Source of the DNA: Actinomycetota bacterium
GTDB lineage: Bacteria; Actinomycetota; Geothermincolia; Geothermincolales; RBG-13-55-18
Reading direction: 5' to 3'
Length of the DNA: 46,081 bases
Assembly (NCBI GenBank): GCA_014360655.1
Contig: JACIXC010000020.1
Coordinates: 1-46,081 of the forward strand
The notes beneath the pieces were generated by a model. The model did not search any database. It was not told where the DNA came from and was given only the letters and a program-made list of their open reading frames with translations. Of this stretch, positions 23,418 to 32,739 are shown one piece after another. Within the stretch, counting starts at the first letter, position 1. Each line of letters starts with the position of its first letter. The translations under genes and the position numbers were made by a program.

Positions 23418-25266
23418 TGCCGGCACCTCTTGTCGGAAGCCTGAGGATGAAGGTCGTTCCCGTATCCTGCTGCGAGATTACCTCTATGTCTCCGCCGCTG
23501 TCCAGCAGGATCTTCTGCACGATTGAGAGGCCCAGACCGGTGCCCCCCTCCTTGGTGGTGAAGAACGGCTCGAAGATGGAGGGAAGGATCTCGGGGGCGA
23601 TGCCCGTGCCGGTATCCTCCACGCGCATCTCGACGAAGCCGTCGCCCGCGTCGTGCGCCCTCACGGTCACCAGGCCGCCCCCGGGCATGGCCTGCAGCGC
23701 GTTCTCCAGCAGGTTGACCACCACGTGTCTCAGGTTGTCGCGGGAGAGCATCACCGGCGGCAGGCCCTCCTGCACGTCGCGCACCACCCTCACCTCCTCC
23801 TTGCCGTTTCCCCTCAGGAAATCGGAGATGAGGGAGGGGAGCTCCTCGCCCAGGGAGACGGAGGGTTCCTCTCCCGCGGGGAAGGGCGAGCGGCTGAAGG
23901 TCAGCATGCCGGATATCCACTGGTTGCTGAGGGCGGCCTCACTCCGGATGGTGGCCAGCAGCTCCCTGCGGTCGGGATCCTCTTCTTCCTCCATGAGCTC
24001 GTCGGCGAGGCCGATGATGGCGAAGAGCGGGTTCTTGACCTCGTGGGCTATCTTGGCCGCCATCTGCCCCAGGATGGAGAGGTGGTCCTGCTGCCTCAGG
24101 CGCGACTCCATCTCCTTCACCGCGCTCACGTCCATGAAGACTATGGCGGCCCCCAGGCTGCCCCCCTTCGCGCTGTGCAGGGGGAAGGCGTTGAAGCTCA
24201 CCGTCATGCGCTTCCCGCCGGGGCCCTCCACCACCATCTCGTGGCGCCGGAAGACGCGGTCCTCCTCCAGGCAGAGTCGGAGCACGGGCTGGAAGAAGGA
24301 GAGGGAGCGGAATTTTTCCCTTTCCTCCTCCAGGTCGCGGTAGTTCACGCCGATGACCTCCTTCGCGTCTATCCCCATGATCTCCGATGCCTCGCGGTTG
24401 AAGTAGATGACGTCTCCCTCGGCGTCGATGACCAGCACGCCGGCGAGCATCTCCTGGATGAAATGCTCGGTGTATTCGCGGGTGTCGGACAGCCACTCCA
24501 GGGTCTTCTGGCTTTTCTTGTAGAGGTCCACGTTGATCATGGCCACGGCGAGCTCGTGGCAGAGGCTGGAGAGCAGGGAGACCTCCTCGGGCTTGTATTC
24601 GTGCTCCTCGTAGGTGGCGGTGACCGCCAGCCCGACCACCTGTCCCTTGGCCTTCAGGGGGATGATGATCTGGGAGCGCGGGCTCCTTCCCTCCGCGTAG
24701 GTTTCCGCGGCCCTGGGGTCGACGGGGAGCTCGCTGCGTATCACCACCTGCCCGCTGAGAAACGCCCTTCCCACCGTGCCGTGACCGACGGGGATCTTCA
24801 GGCCGCGCACCGCCTTTTCCTGGAAGCCGCGGTGGGAAAGTACCTGGAGGTTCTTGCGGTCCTCGTCCGGGACCAGCACCACCCCGATGCTCGAATTGGT
24901 CAGCGTGAGCATGACTCCCAGGATGTTCGCCACCAGCTCCTCCAGCTCCAGGGTGGAGCTGACGGCGCTTACCGCGTCGGCGAGGATGCCGAAACGCAGG
25001 TTGAGGTCGGTTATCTCGTCTATGTATTCCTTGTTCTGCTCGCGGAAGCGCCACCACTCCAGGGCCAGGTAGAGAACAAGGCCCAGGAGGCAGAGCCCGA
25101 GGAACCCGCCCACGAAGAAACGGATGGGGGAACCGAGCACCACGGTCACCGCCATGATGCCCGCGGCGAGGACCGCGATCACCGCCACCAGGAGGACCAT
25201 GAGGTATCCCTGGGGTTTGCGTGTTTCCTTCCGGCTCCCCTCGGAGCCCTCCTTTACCGCCCTCAT
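23401..25266 (-). CDS. Membrane sensor histidine kinase (2 TM, GAF, PAS)
   Basis: A 621-residue kinase. Two membrane helices lie at about 21-45 and 50-70 with almost no loop between them, so sensing is cytoplasmic. A GAF domain follows (about 98-250), then a PAS domain (about 262-385). The dimerisation domain carries His408 in HEVKNPL, and the HATPase domain has N, G1 and G2 boxes (NLLENALQA, DTGTGI, GTGLGLSI). ATG 25266 has GAAGGGG upstream; a GTG at 25287 is the alternative. Its partner is the receiver gene that overlaps its 3' end. Confidence 0.92.
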   Translation of the reverse strand: MRAVKEGSEGSRKETRKPQGYLMVLLVAVIAVLAAGIMAVTVVLGSPIRFFVGGFLGLCLLGLVLYLALEWWRFREQNKEYIDEITDLNLRFGILADAVSAVSSTLELEELVANILGVMLTLTNSSIGVVLVPDEDRKNLQVLSHRGFQEKAVRGLKIPVGHGTVGRAFLSGQVVIRSELPVDPRAAETYAEGRSPRSQIIIPLKAKGQVVGLAVTATYEEHEYKPEEVSLLSSLCHELAVAMINVDLYKKSQKTLEWLSDTREYTEHFIQEMLAGVLVIDAEGDVIYFNREASEIMGIDAKEVIGVNYRDLEEEREKFRSLSFFQPVLRLCLEEDRVFRRHEMVVEGPGGKRMTVSFNAFPLHSAKGGSLGAAIVFMDVSAVKEMESRLRQQDHLSILGQMAAKIAHEVKNPLFAIIGLADELMEEEEDPDRRELLATIRSEAALSNQWISGMLTFSRSPFPAGEEPSVSLGEELPSLISDFLRGNGKEEVRVVRDVQEGLPPVMLSRDNLRHVVVNLLENALQAMPGGGLVTVRAHDAGDGFVEMRVEDTGTGIAPEILPSIFEPFFTTKEGGTGLGLSIVQKILLDSGGDIEVISQQDTGTTFILRLPTRGAGIGKAQ

Positions 25267-25488
25267 GACTACCCCTTCGATTTCCACCCCTCTTTATCGG
25301 CAGAAGTGCATCCATACTTTGGGGTTTGTCGTGAATGGTTTTTCCTCTCGACGAGGTTGCTGCGACCCCGCGGGGAGATGGTCTTCCGCCTCGCGTGATG
25401 GGGGATTGCCGGCGTGCCCGTGAAGGAGCGCCCGGGATGCGCATACAGGAAAGCCCTGTCGTTGGCCGGGATGGGTCAGGGCACACGG

Positions 25489-27486
25489 TCAGAGATGGGT
25501 CCCCAACCTGTCCAGCATCTCCTCCGGTTGCAGCGTGGATAGGTGGTAGTACGCCGCGCCCATGGCGTCCGCGATGCGCCGCGCCTGGGTGGCGGCGTTC
25601 CTGCCCAGGATGAAGCGCGGGTTGGAGGTGTCGAAGACCACGCCGTGCAGCCCCTCTTCCCTTATCCTGCCGGCGATCTCCAGTCCTTCCCGCACGGGGT
25701 CCCCGGAGGCCAGGCCGACGTTGCCGTGACCGTCCGTGATGAGGACCAGCAGGGGGAAGAGATCGGGATCGCGCCGCAGCTCCCTGCGGGCCACCAGCAG
25801 GCCCATGGCCAGGCCGTGGTTGAGGGGGGTGGCTCCGCCGGTGGCGAGGTCCTTTATGCGCAGGTTGGCCAGCTGGATGCTGGAAGTCGGATTGAGCACC
25901 AACTGCGCGCTTTCGTCCCGGAAGGTTATCAGCCCCACGCGGTCCCTTTTCTGGTAGGCGTCCGTGAGCAGCCTCCGCACCACCTGCTTGGTCGCCTCGA
26001 TGCGTTCCGCGCATCCCATGGAGGCGCTGGCGTCGAGGATGAAGAGGATGAGGCTCCCCGCCCTGCGCCTCTTGATGGCGGCGCGGAGGTCCTCGCGCTG
26101 TATGGCCAGCGGCTGCTCCTTCCCCAGCGACCTGCCGGCGGCCGCGCGGAGGGTGGCTTCCAGGGCCAGGTTGCCGGCCTTGGGGGTCTCGTCGGGACGG
26201 AGAACGCGGTGTCCTATGCGCTTGCCGTTCCCCTCGTCGGTGACCGCGCTGTTCCTCCTGCCGTTCGCGGTGAGGATCTTTTTCGCCGCCAGGGGTTGCA
26301 GCGGCGGGACCTCGACTTCCGGGGCCTCGGGACCGGGGGGTCTTTCCGCCGCCGGCGCGCTCGGCTCGCGCTCCGATTCCTCCTGCGACGGGACGGCTTC
26401 CCGGGGGAGCGGCGCCGCCTCGCACGGTTCCTGCAGCGGAAGGTCGAGCGACCTTCCCTCGCGCATGATGATGCGCTCGAGGCGCTCCATGTCCTTGATC
26501 TGCCCGTCGAGGGGGGAGCGGCGCAGGCGGTGCGGCAGGGCCATCTCCGCCGCCTCGCGCACGTCGTCCCTGTCCACGCAGGCCTTGCCGTCCAGGGCGG
26601 CGAGCGCCCGCGCGGCCTGGCAGGTGGCGATGTCGGCGCGGTGTCCGCCGGCCCCGAGCTCCACGCAGACGCGCGCGATCAGCTCGAGGACGGCGTCCGG
26701 GACCTCGACCTCGGGGAGCAGGCTCCGCGCCCGCAGGATCCTGCGGCGCAGCTCCTCCTGCAGGGGATGGAAGCGAGCCTGCAGCAGCCGGGGGTCCTCC
26801 AGGAAGAGGCGTCGCCGCCGCATGACCTCCACGCGGGCCCCGGTGTCACGCTCGCCGGCCACCTCCACGCAGAGGCCGAAGCGGTCCTCCAGCTGCGGGC
26901 GCAGCTCGCCTTCCTCGGGGTTCATGGTCCCCACCATGATGAAGGAAGCGGGATGGGAGAAGGACACCCCCTCGCGCTCCACCACGTTGACGCCCATGGC
27001 CGCCGCGTCGAGCAGTAGGTCCACGATGTGGTCCTCCAGCAGGTTGACCTCGTCCACGTAGAGGAGGGCGCGGTTGGCCTCGGCCAGGATGCCCGGCTCG
27101 AACTCCTTCACCCCCTCCTTCAGCGCTTTCTCGAGGTCCAGGGTGCCCACCACGCGGTCCTCGCTGGCGTTCAGGGGGAGGGTCACGAAGCGCATGGGCC
27201 TGGTCACCACGGGGAGGGGCTCGCCCCTGCTCCAGCGGGAGAGACACTCGTCGCACATCTCCTCCTCGCTGTGGGGGTTGCAGGAGAAGGGGCAGTCCGC
27301 CACCACGTCTATGGGGGGAAGGAGGTCCGCGAGGGCGCGCGCCGCGGTTGACTTGCCGGTGCCCCGCTCCCCCCTGATGAGCAGGCCGCCGATACGGGGG
27401 TCCACCGCGTTCACCAGCAGGGCGCGCTTCAGCCTATCCTGCCCCACCAGGGCGGAGAAAGGATAGAGGAAGTATTCCCGACCCAT
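25489..27486 (-). CDS. Magnesium/cobalt-chelatase-like AAA+ and VWA fusion protein
   Basis: A 665-residue protein joining a BchI/ChlI-type AAA+ ATPase (1-340; Walker A GERGTGKST, Walker B LLYVDEVNLL) to a BchD/ChlD-type von Willebrand A domain (about 470-665; MIDAS DASASMG). An acidic and Pro-rich linker (about 355-400) joins them, as in ChlD. A Cys cluster (CPFSC ... CDEC, about 64-80) inside the AAA domain could bind metal; it is seen in several short-type chelatase proteins. Such fusions work with a CobN/BchH-type large subunit for metal insertion into a tetrapyrrole, but no such gene is in the window. GAAGGAG precedes the ATG. Confidence 0.85.
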   Translation of the reverse strand: MGREYFLYPFSALVGQDRLKRALLVNAVDPRIGGLLIRGERGTGKSTAARALADLLPPIDVVADCPFSCNPHSEEEMCDECLSRWSRGEPLPVVTRPMRFVTLPLNASEDRVVGTLDLEKALKEGVKEFEPGILAEANRALLYVDEVNLLEDHIVDLLLDAAAMGVNVVEREGVSFSHPASFIMVGTMNPEEGELRPQLEDRFGLCVEVAGERDTGARVEVMRRRRLFLEDPRLLQARFHPLQEELRRRILRARSLLPEVEVPDAVLELIARVCVELGAGGHRADIATCQAARALAALDGKACVDRDDVREAAEMALPHRLRRSPLDGQIKDMERLERIIMREGRSLDLPLQEPCEAAPLPREAVPSQEESEREPSAPAAERPPGPEAPEVEVPPLQPLAAKKILTANGRRNSAVTDEGNGKRIGHRVLRPDETPKAGNLALEATLRAAAGRSLGKEQPLAIQREDLRAAIKRRRAGSLILFILDASASMGCAERIEATKQVVRRLLTDAYQKRDRVGLITFRDESAQLVLNPTSSIQLANLRIKDLATGGATPLNHGLAMGLLVARRELRRDPDLFPLLVLITDGHGNVGLASGDPVREGLEIAGRIREEGLHGVVFDTSNPRFILGRNAATQARRIADAMGAAYYHLSTLQPEEMLDRLGTHL

Positions 27487-27510
27487 GACGCCACCACTCC
27501 TTCTTTCGTT

Positions 27511-27554
27511 ACAATATATAGTAATTTCATCCCTTGTTCAATACTATATATTGT
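27511..27554. promoter_or_regulatory. 13-bp perfect inverted repeat over the chelatase-gene promoter
   Basis: ACAATATATAGTA (27511-27523) and TACTATATATTGT (27542-27554) are exact reverse complements, 18 nt apart. On the minus strand a promoter TTGAAC-N17-TATATT (27541-27536 and 27518-27513) is nested in it, with the start codon of the chelatase-like gene 27 nt after the -10 box. The repeat is a candidate operator in the divergent gap between this gene and the STAS gene. Confidence 0.65.
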
Positions 27555-27718
27555 ATTTATGCTTCCGCCCCGGGAGCATCCCGGTGACGCTCCCGTCCTC
27601 GCCGCCCCCCACTCGCGGTCGCCGTCCCCCCGCGGGACGCGGCCGGTTTAAACAGCGGGGTGCTTATGCCGATATCTTCACTGGCAGAAACGTAGGGATC
27701 GCGAGAGGAGGTAGGTAG

Positions 27719-28063
27719 ATGGAGATATCGGTATCCCGCACCGGTGATATGGAAGAAATTGCCATGATAAACGTCTCCGGAGTGGTGGACTCCGAGACGG
27801 TGGAGCGGTTCGGGGAGACCCTGGAAGGGGTCTTCGAGGAGGGCTGTTACAACATCATCCTTAACATAAAGGGCCTTACGTACATAAACACCGCCGGACT
27901 CAGCATCATCGCCGACGCCTACAAGAAGGCGAGCCAGAACCGTGGAAGCCTCAAGATACTCAATGCGGGGGACGCCATCAGGGAGCTCCTGGACGTGGTC
28001 CGCTTCACCAAGATCATCGAGATCTACGAGGACGAAGAGGAGGCCGTGGCGAGTTTCAAGTGA
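27719..28063 (+). CDS. STAS-domain anti-sigma factor antagonist
   Basis: A 114-residue single STAS domain. In SpoIIAA-type antagonists the phosphorylated Ser lies in a D-S-S-G motif; here the motif reads INTAGLS, with Thr at the phosphorylation position, so regulation may be by Thr phosphorylation. Its stop overlaps the GTG start of the GAF-PP2C-HATPase gene by 4 nt (GTGA), so translation is coupled and the two proteins are likely partners. GAGGAGGTAGGTAG stands before the ATG. Confidence 0.9.
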   Translation: MEISVSRTGDMEEIAMINVSGVVDSETVERFGETLEGVFEEGCYNIILNIKGLTYINTAGLSIIADAYKKASQNRGSLKILNAGDAIRELLDVVRFTKIIEIYEDEEEAVASFK

Positions 28064-29820
28064 GCGTGCGGAAGAACGAGGGCGCCCAGGGCTGGCGGGA
28101 GGAAAACGCGGGGGATGATGTTTCCGGGCAGGACCTGATGCGCCTGGGAAGGCTGCTGGCTTCCACGCTCGACCTCAACAATCGCCTGGACCGCGTGCTG
28201 GACCAGGCCATGGAGTTGTTGCGGGCGGAGCGGGGGAGCATCATGCTCCTCGACGAGGGGTCGAGCGAGCTGGTGGTGAGGGCTGCGCGCGGCCTGGGCG
28301 GGTCACGGGAGTTCCGCGTTCCCCTGGGAGAGGGAATATCCGGCTGGGTGGCCCAGCACGGCGAACCCCTCATCCTGCAGGACGTTGTGGCCGACCGCCG
28401 CTTCCGGGGAAGCGACGACAGCGTGAAGAGCGCCCTCGCCGTCCCCCTGCGCGTGCAGGACAGGGTGATCGGCGTGCTCAACGTCTCCACCGCCACCCAT
28501 CGCAGGCGCTTCGACCGCCGTGACCTGGAACACCTGCTCTCCTTCGCCGACATGGCGGCGGTGGCCCTCGAGAACGCCCGCCTCTACCAGGCCCTGAAGA
28601 AGGACCGGGACAAGGTGGAGCGGGAGCTGCGCATGGCCAACCGCATCCAGCGTTCCATCGTCTCCACCCACGTGCCCTGCGCCTCCGTGCGCATGGTCTC
28701 CCGCCTCATGCCCGCCTCGGCGGTGGGGGGAGACTTCTTCAGCGTCATACCCCTGGACAGGGATTCCCGTTTCTGTTTCTACTGCTCCGCGGATATGCAG
28801 GACCGCTGCCAGAGACTGCGCACCGAGTTCTGTCCCCAGAAGTTCGGTCTCATGATCGGCGACGTGGCCAACAAGGGGATGCCCGCCGCTCTCATCATGT
28901 CCGTGCTCACCTCCGTTCTCTACGAGCTGGGGCGGCGCCACGTCTCGCCGCGATCCGTGCTCAACGAGGCCAACGCGGCCTTTCGCCGTTTCTTCTCCGA
29001 GTCCCAGTACGGTTTCGCCACCCTCTTCTACGCCTTTTACGACAACAACGACAACAGCCTCACCTATGCGCGGGCGGGACACGAGCCGCCCATGCTGTGG
29101 AGGAAGGGCGACGGTTCCCTCGAGTTCCTGGAGGGGGAGGGTTTCCCGGTCGGTCTCATGGAGGACGGCCAGTACCAGGAGAAGACGGTGAGGTTGCGTA
29201 AGGGAGACCGCTTGCTCCTCTACACCGACGGTCTGACCGGAGCCCTCAACGCGCGGGGGGAATTGCTGGGGAGGAAGAGGCTGGCGAAGCTGGTGCACGA
29301 GCATGCCCGCGCGGACCTGGAGTCCTTCCTGGACGTCCTGGCCGACGAGATCATGCTCTTCACCGGCGACGCGCCGCAGCCGGACGACATCGCCGTCATG
29401 GTCCTCGAGCTGGAGGAGGTCTACGACCTCACCATGACGGTGGGGACTGACGTGCGCCAGATAAGGCACGTCATAGACAGCGTGCTGGAGACCCTGCGGG
29501 ACTTCGAGGGCCTCAAGGACCCCGTGACCCTGCGCCTGTGCCTGGAGGAGCTGCTGCACAACGCCATGGAGCACGGCAACAGGTGCGACCGCACCAAGAA
29601 GGTCTACATCACGGTGAAGGCGGAGCCGCGCCGCGCGACCATCCGCGTGCGCGACGAGGGGGAGGGGTTCGATTTCCGGAAGGTGGTGCGGGAGCGCGAT
29701 GAGGATCCCCAGGTCCTCTCCGAGAGGGGCCGCGGCCTGCTCATCGTGAACCACTACGCGGACGAGCTGCGCTTCAACCGGGAGGGCAACGAGGCCACCC
29801 TGGTCTTCAGATGCAAATAG
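28060..29820 (+). CDS. GAF - PP2C (SpoIIE-type phosphatase) - HATPase partner-switching protein
   Basis: A 586-residue soluble fusion. GAF domain about 25-178; a coiled linker; PP2C domain about 205-450 with metal Asp residues in AVGGDFF (Asp225), LMIGDVANKG (Asp268) and QPDDIAV; then an RsbW-like HATPase domain 455-586 (N box EELLHNAMEHG, Asn501; G1 DEGEGF; G2 RGRGL). It carries both the kinase and the phosphatase for an anti-sigma antagonist, presumably the STAS protein upstream. Between the first two PP2C motifs sits an insertion with four Cys (239, 242, 250, 258; CFYC ... C ... C) not found in ordinary SpoIIE domains; it may bind zinc or sense redox state. Confidence 0.9.
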   Translation: MSVRKNEGAQGWREENAGDDVSGQDLMRLGRLLASTLDLNNRLDRVLDQAMELLRAERGSIMLLDEGSSELVVRAARGLGGSREFRVPLGEGISGWVAQHGEPLILQDVVADRRFRGSDDSVKSALAVPLRVQDRVIGVLNVSTATHRRRFDRRDLEHLLSFADMAAVALENARLYQALKKDRDKVERELRMANRIQRSIVSTHVPCASVRMVSRLMPASAVGGDFFSVIPLDRDSRFCFYCSADMQDRCQRLRTEFCPQKFGLMIGDVANKGMPAALIMSVLTSVLYELGRRHVSPRSVLNEANAAFRRFFSESQYGFATLFYAFYDNNDNSLTYARAGHEPPMLWRKGDGSLEFLEGEGFPVGLMEDGQYQEKTVRLRKGDRLLLYTDGLTGALNARGELLGRKRLAKLVHEHARADLESFLDVLADEIMLFTGDAPQPDDIAVMVLELEEVYDLTMTVGTDVRQIRHVIDSVLETLRDFEGLKDPVTLRLCLEELLHNAMEHGNRCDRTKKVYITVKAEPRRATIRVRDEGEGFDFRKVVRERDEDPQVLSERGRGLLIVNHYADELRFNREGNEATLVFRCK

Positions 29821-29890
29821 GGACCCGCGCAAGGGTTTCACGGTCCGCGCAAGGGTTCCGCGCAAGCGTTTCCCGGTCCGCGCGTGAAAG
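29821..29890 (+). repeat. Tandem repeats after the phosphatase gene
   Basis: A unit CCGCGCAAGGGTTTCACGGT (20 bp) is followed by a shortened copy of about 13 bp (CCGCGCAAGGGTT), another 20-bp copy with three changes and a final partial copy. The long-short-long layout resembles the repeat at 45405-45474. The remainder of the gap (29891-30169) shows no gene. Confidence 0.7.
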
Positions 29891-30169
29891 TGCGTCGCGG
29901 ACGGGCGGATACGGTTACCCCTAACCCGGCACCGGCATGCATCCGGGAGGCATACGCTGAGTCCAGCGGCCCCGCGCGCCCCTGCCGCCGCGGGTCCCGG
30001 CCCTGCGGGAGCACGGTGCCGACGCCCCACCGGGCCCGACGTCCTTGTCCGCACGGGGAGAGGGGCGACATTCCCCTTGGGAACCGGTGAGGGCGCGGGA
30101 AGCGTCCTGATAGCGTTGTCCGTCGGCGCCGTGCCGCGCGGCGGTTAACGGCGCACCGGAAGGGTATGC

Positions 30170-30175
30170 TATCAT
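30170..30175 (+). promoter_or_regulatory. Extended -10 box of the NlpC/P60 gene
   Basis: TGC then TATCAT; a weak -35 TTAACG lies 19 nt upstream. The expected leader is about 65 nt. A c-di-AMP riboswitch, common before cell-wall hydrolases, was looked for and not seen. Confidence 0.35.
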
Positions 30176-30244
30176 TAAGCCTGAATTATTCTTAGAGGAG
30201 AGCGTCTGCACGGAAGTCGCAGAAGGAGGAACGAGCGGGAAACC

Positions 30245-31303
30245 ATGAGCGGTAGAACCGTTATCGGGAAAGCGACAGCCGCCGGGGTCGCAGCCCTGCT
30301 GGCCGCCGCGGCGGTGCTGATGGGCAGCATGGCGGCGCCCGCTGATCCCGTGCAGCAGAAGAAGGAGGAGCTGGAACGGATAAAGAGCGAGGTCCAGCGC
30401 ATAGACGCGCGGCTGGAGACCATCACCGAACAGTACAACCTCACCAACTACCGCATCCGGCAGGCCAGGAAGGCCATCGCCGAGAAGGAAGCGCAGATAG
30501 CCGCCCTCACCGCCGAGCTGGAGTTCCGCAAGGACGTGCTGGGACAGCGCATGAGGGAGCTGTACAAGTCCGGCAACGCCGACGTCCTCGAGGTGCTAAC
30601 CGAGAGCCGCACCGTGGATGACCTCTACACCAACCTCGACCGCGCGCAGCGCATAAGCGGCAACGACGTTTCGGCCATCGCTTCCGTCATCGGGTCGCGC
30701 CAGCAGGTGGAGGCGGCAAGGGCGGAGCTGGAGGCGCGCAAGGCGGAGCTGGATGCTTCCCTGGCGCAGTTGGGGGCTCAGAAGAGCCAGATAGAGGCGG
30801 AGCTCCAGAGGAGAAGGGAACTGGTGGCCGGCGTGGAGGCGGAGGTCAACCGCCTCATCGCAGAGGAGGAGGCTCGGCAGGCGGAGGCCCGGCGGGCGGC
30901 GACGACGGTCCGCCAGACGGTGAGCGCACCGAGAGTGCCCCCTCCCCCGCCCCCTCCCTATGCTCCGGACGTGATAAAGGTGGCCTACGCGCAACTGGGC
31001 AAGCCCTATCGCTACGCCGGTTCGGGCCCGGACGTCTTCGATTGTTCGGGGCTGGTCATGTACTGCTACGCCCAGGTGGGCGTGAGCCTCCCGCACAGCT
31101 CATACATGCAGGCGAGGTGCGGGGTACCCGTTTCCTATTCCGAGCTGCAGCCCGGGGACCTGGTCTTCTTCCACGGGTACGGTCACGTGGGGCTCTACAT
31201 CGGGAACGGGCAGTACATACACGCTCCCCGCACCGGTGACGTGGTGCGCATCGCGGACCTCGGACGCAGGGGGGACTTCTGCGGGGCCGTGCGCATAAGG
31301 TGA
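30245..31303 (+). CDS. Secreted coiled-coil NlpC/P60 peptidoglycan endopeptidase
   Basis: A 352-residue exported hydrolase. Residues 1-33 form a signal peptide with cleavage near AAPADP; 35-220 is a long coiled coil with two helical hairpins; a Pro-run (232-238) links to the NlpC/P60 domain (240-352). Catalytic Cys267 is in DCSGL, His314 in GHVGLYIG, His326 in YIHAP. This is the RipA/CwlO-type layout, a DL-endopeptidase that cuts peptide stems of the cell wall and is usually controlled through the coiled coil. The AAGGAGG site is about 15 nt from the ATG, which is longer than usual; no better start is seen. Confidence 0.92.
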   Translation: MSGRTVIGKATAAGVAALLAAAAVLMGSMAAPADPVQQKKEELERIKSEVQRIDARLETITEQYNLTNYRIRQARKAIAEKEAQIAALTAELEFRKDVLGQRMRELYKSGNADVLEVLTESRTVDDLYTNLDRAQRISGNDVSAIASVIGSRQQVEAARAELEARKAELDASLAQLGAQKSQIEAELQRRRELVAGVEAEVNRLIAEEEARQAEARRAATTVRQTVSAPRVPPPPPPPYAPDVIKVAYAQLGKPYRYAGSGPDVFDCSGLVMYCYAQVGVSLPHSSYMQARCGVPVSYSELQPGDLVFFHGYGHVGLYIGNGQYIHAPRTGDVVRIADLGRRGDFCGAVRIR

Positions 31304-31404
31304 CGGGATGGCGGCGGTGAGCCGCGCACCCGGGAACCTCCGGGAAAGGCGGGAGAGACGGGCGACCTGCCGGCAAGCCGCCGTGAACGCGAGGGGGAGG
31401 AAAA

Positions 31405-32457
31405 ATGAGCAGTACCGCCGTATTCTTCGATCCCCTTTACCTCGAACACGACAACGGGTTCGGCCACCCGGAACGCGCCGAGAGGCTGGAAGCGGCCATG
31501 CGGGTGCTGCGCAGCACGGGGCTCGCCGACAGGGTGAGCATCCTCTCGCCGCGTGACGCCGCGGTGGAGGAGATCGAGCTGGTGCACCCGAAGCGCTACA
31601 TCGACGTGGTGAGGGAGGCGGCGGCGGCCGGCGGCGCCTGGCTGGACGCCGACACCCACGTCAGCCCGCGCTCCTACGACGCGGCCCTGCGCTCGGCCGG
31701 GGCGGCCCTGGAGGGACTGGAGCGCATCTTCGCCGGGGAGATCGACAACGCCTTCTGCCTGGCGCGGCCGCCCGGCCACCATGCCACCGCCACGCGGGGC
31801 ATGGGCTTCTGTCTCTTCAACAACAACGCGGTGGCCAGCCGTTTTGCCATGGAAAAATATGGGATAGAGCGCATCTTCATACTGGACTGGGACGCCCATC
31901 ACGGCAACGGCATCCAGGACATCTTCTACGAGGACGACCGCGTCCTCTACGTCTCCCTCCACCAGTACCCCCATTACCCGGGTTCCGGGGGCTACCACGA
32001 GACGGGAAGGGGAAGGGGGGAGGGGTACACGGTCAACTTCCCCCTCCCGGCGCGCAGCGGCGAGGACGTCTACCTGGCCGCCTTCGACGAGGTCATCATC
32101 CCCCTGGCCCGCAAGTACCGACCCCAGCTGGTGCTCATCTCGGCGGGTTACGACGCGCATTTCAACGACCCCCTCTGTTCCATGCTCCTCAAGGCCACCA
32201 CTTACGCGGAGATGGCGGCGCGACTGAAGTCCCTGGCGGAGGAGTGCTGCGAGGGGAGGATGATGGCCGTCCTGGAGGGCGGTTACGACCTCGACGGCAT
32301 CTCGCGCTCCATCGCCAACACCATAGCCGTTTTCGCGGGGGAGGACCTGCGCGTCGAGGACGAGGGGGTGCTGGGGGGCGGGATGCCTACCTCGGCGAGG
32401 GGGAAGGACATCGTGGAGGCGACGCGGAAGGCCATCTCGCCCTACTGGGAAATATAA
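31405..32457 (+). CDS. Histone-deacetylase-superfamily amidohydrolase (AcuC-like)
   Basis: A 350-residue arginase/deacetylase-fold zinc hydrolase. The motifs RPPGHHA (catalytic His125, His126), LDWDAHHGNG (zinc ligands Asp163, His165), AGYDAHFNDPL (third ligand) and EGGYDLDG (catalytic Tyr) are all intact. Bacterial members deacetylate polyamines, acetyl-CoA synthetase or other acyl-lysines; the substrate is not evident. GAGGGGGAGG precedes the ATG. It lies 101 bp after the NlpC/P60 gene. Confidence 0.92.
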   Translation: MSSTAVFFDPLYLEHDNGFGHPERAERLEAAMRVLRSTGLADRVSILSPRDAAVEEIELVHPKRYIDVVREAAAAGGAWLDADTHVSPRSYDAALRSAGAALEGLERIFAGEIDNAFCLARPPGHHATATRGMGFCLFNNNAVASRFAMEKYGIERIFILDWDAHHGNGIQDIFYEDDRVLYVSLHQYPHYPGSGGYHETGRGRGEGYTVNFPLPARSGEDVYLAAFDEVIIPLARKYRPQLVLISAGYDAHFNDPLCSMLLKATTYAEMAARLKSLAEECCEGRMMAVLEGGYDLDGISRSIANTIAVFAGEDLRVEDEGVLGGGMPTSARGKDIVEATRKAISPYWEI

Positions 32458-32654
32458 ATATCACCCCGAAAACCTCGCCGACCGCGGCTTCACCGGACGC
32501 GTTTCCCTAGTGCTCGCCTTCCCCCGTGGTTCGGGAACGCCGCGAACGCCAGCGGCGGGCTTCAAGACCGCGGCTACCCCCGCTCACGAGCCGACCCTCG
32601 CGCGCGAAACCCGTCCCTCCCGGCAGGGGTGACCGCAGCTGCAGGGCAGCGGCG

Positions 32655-32681
32655 TTGTGTGCCGTGCCGTTGTGCTATATT
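32655..32681 (+). promoter_or_regulatory. Promoter of the PilT-like gene
   Basis: TTGTGT (32655-32660), 15-nt spacer, TATATT (32676-32681) with a TGC extension before the -10 box. The expected leader is about 52 nt. Confidence 0.4.
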
Positions 32682-32739
32682 AGTTTTGTCGGGTGAAGCG
32701 AGAGGAGGAAGGGAAGACCGCGCGCGTTTAGGGGGTAAG

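Noticed and set aside
29891-30244. c-di-AMP (ydaO) riboswitch before the NlpC/P60 gene
   Set aside because: The position would fit, but the conserved blocks of that riboswitch could not be found.
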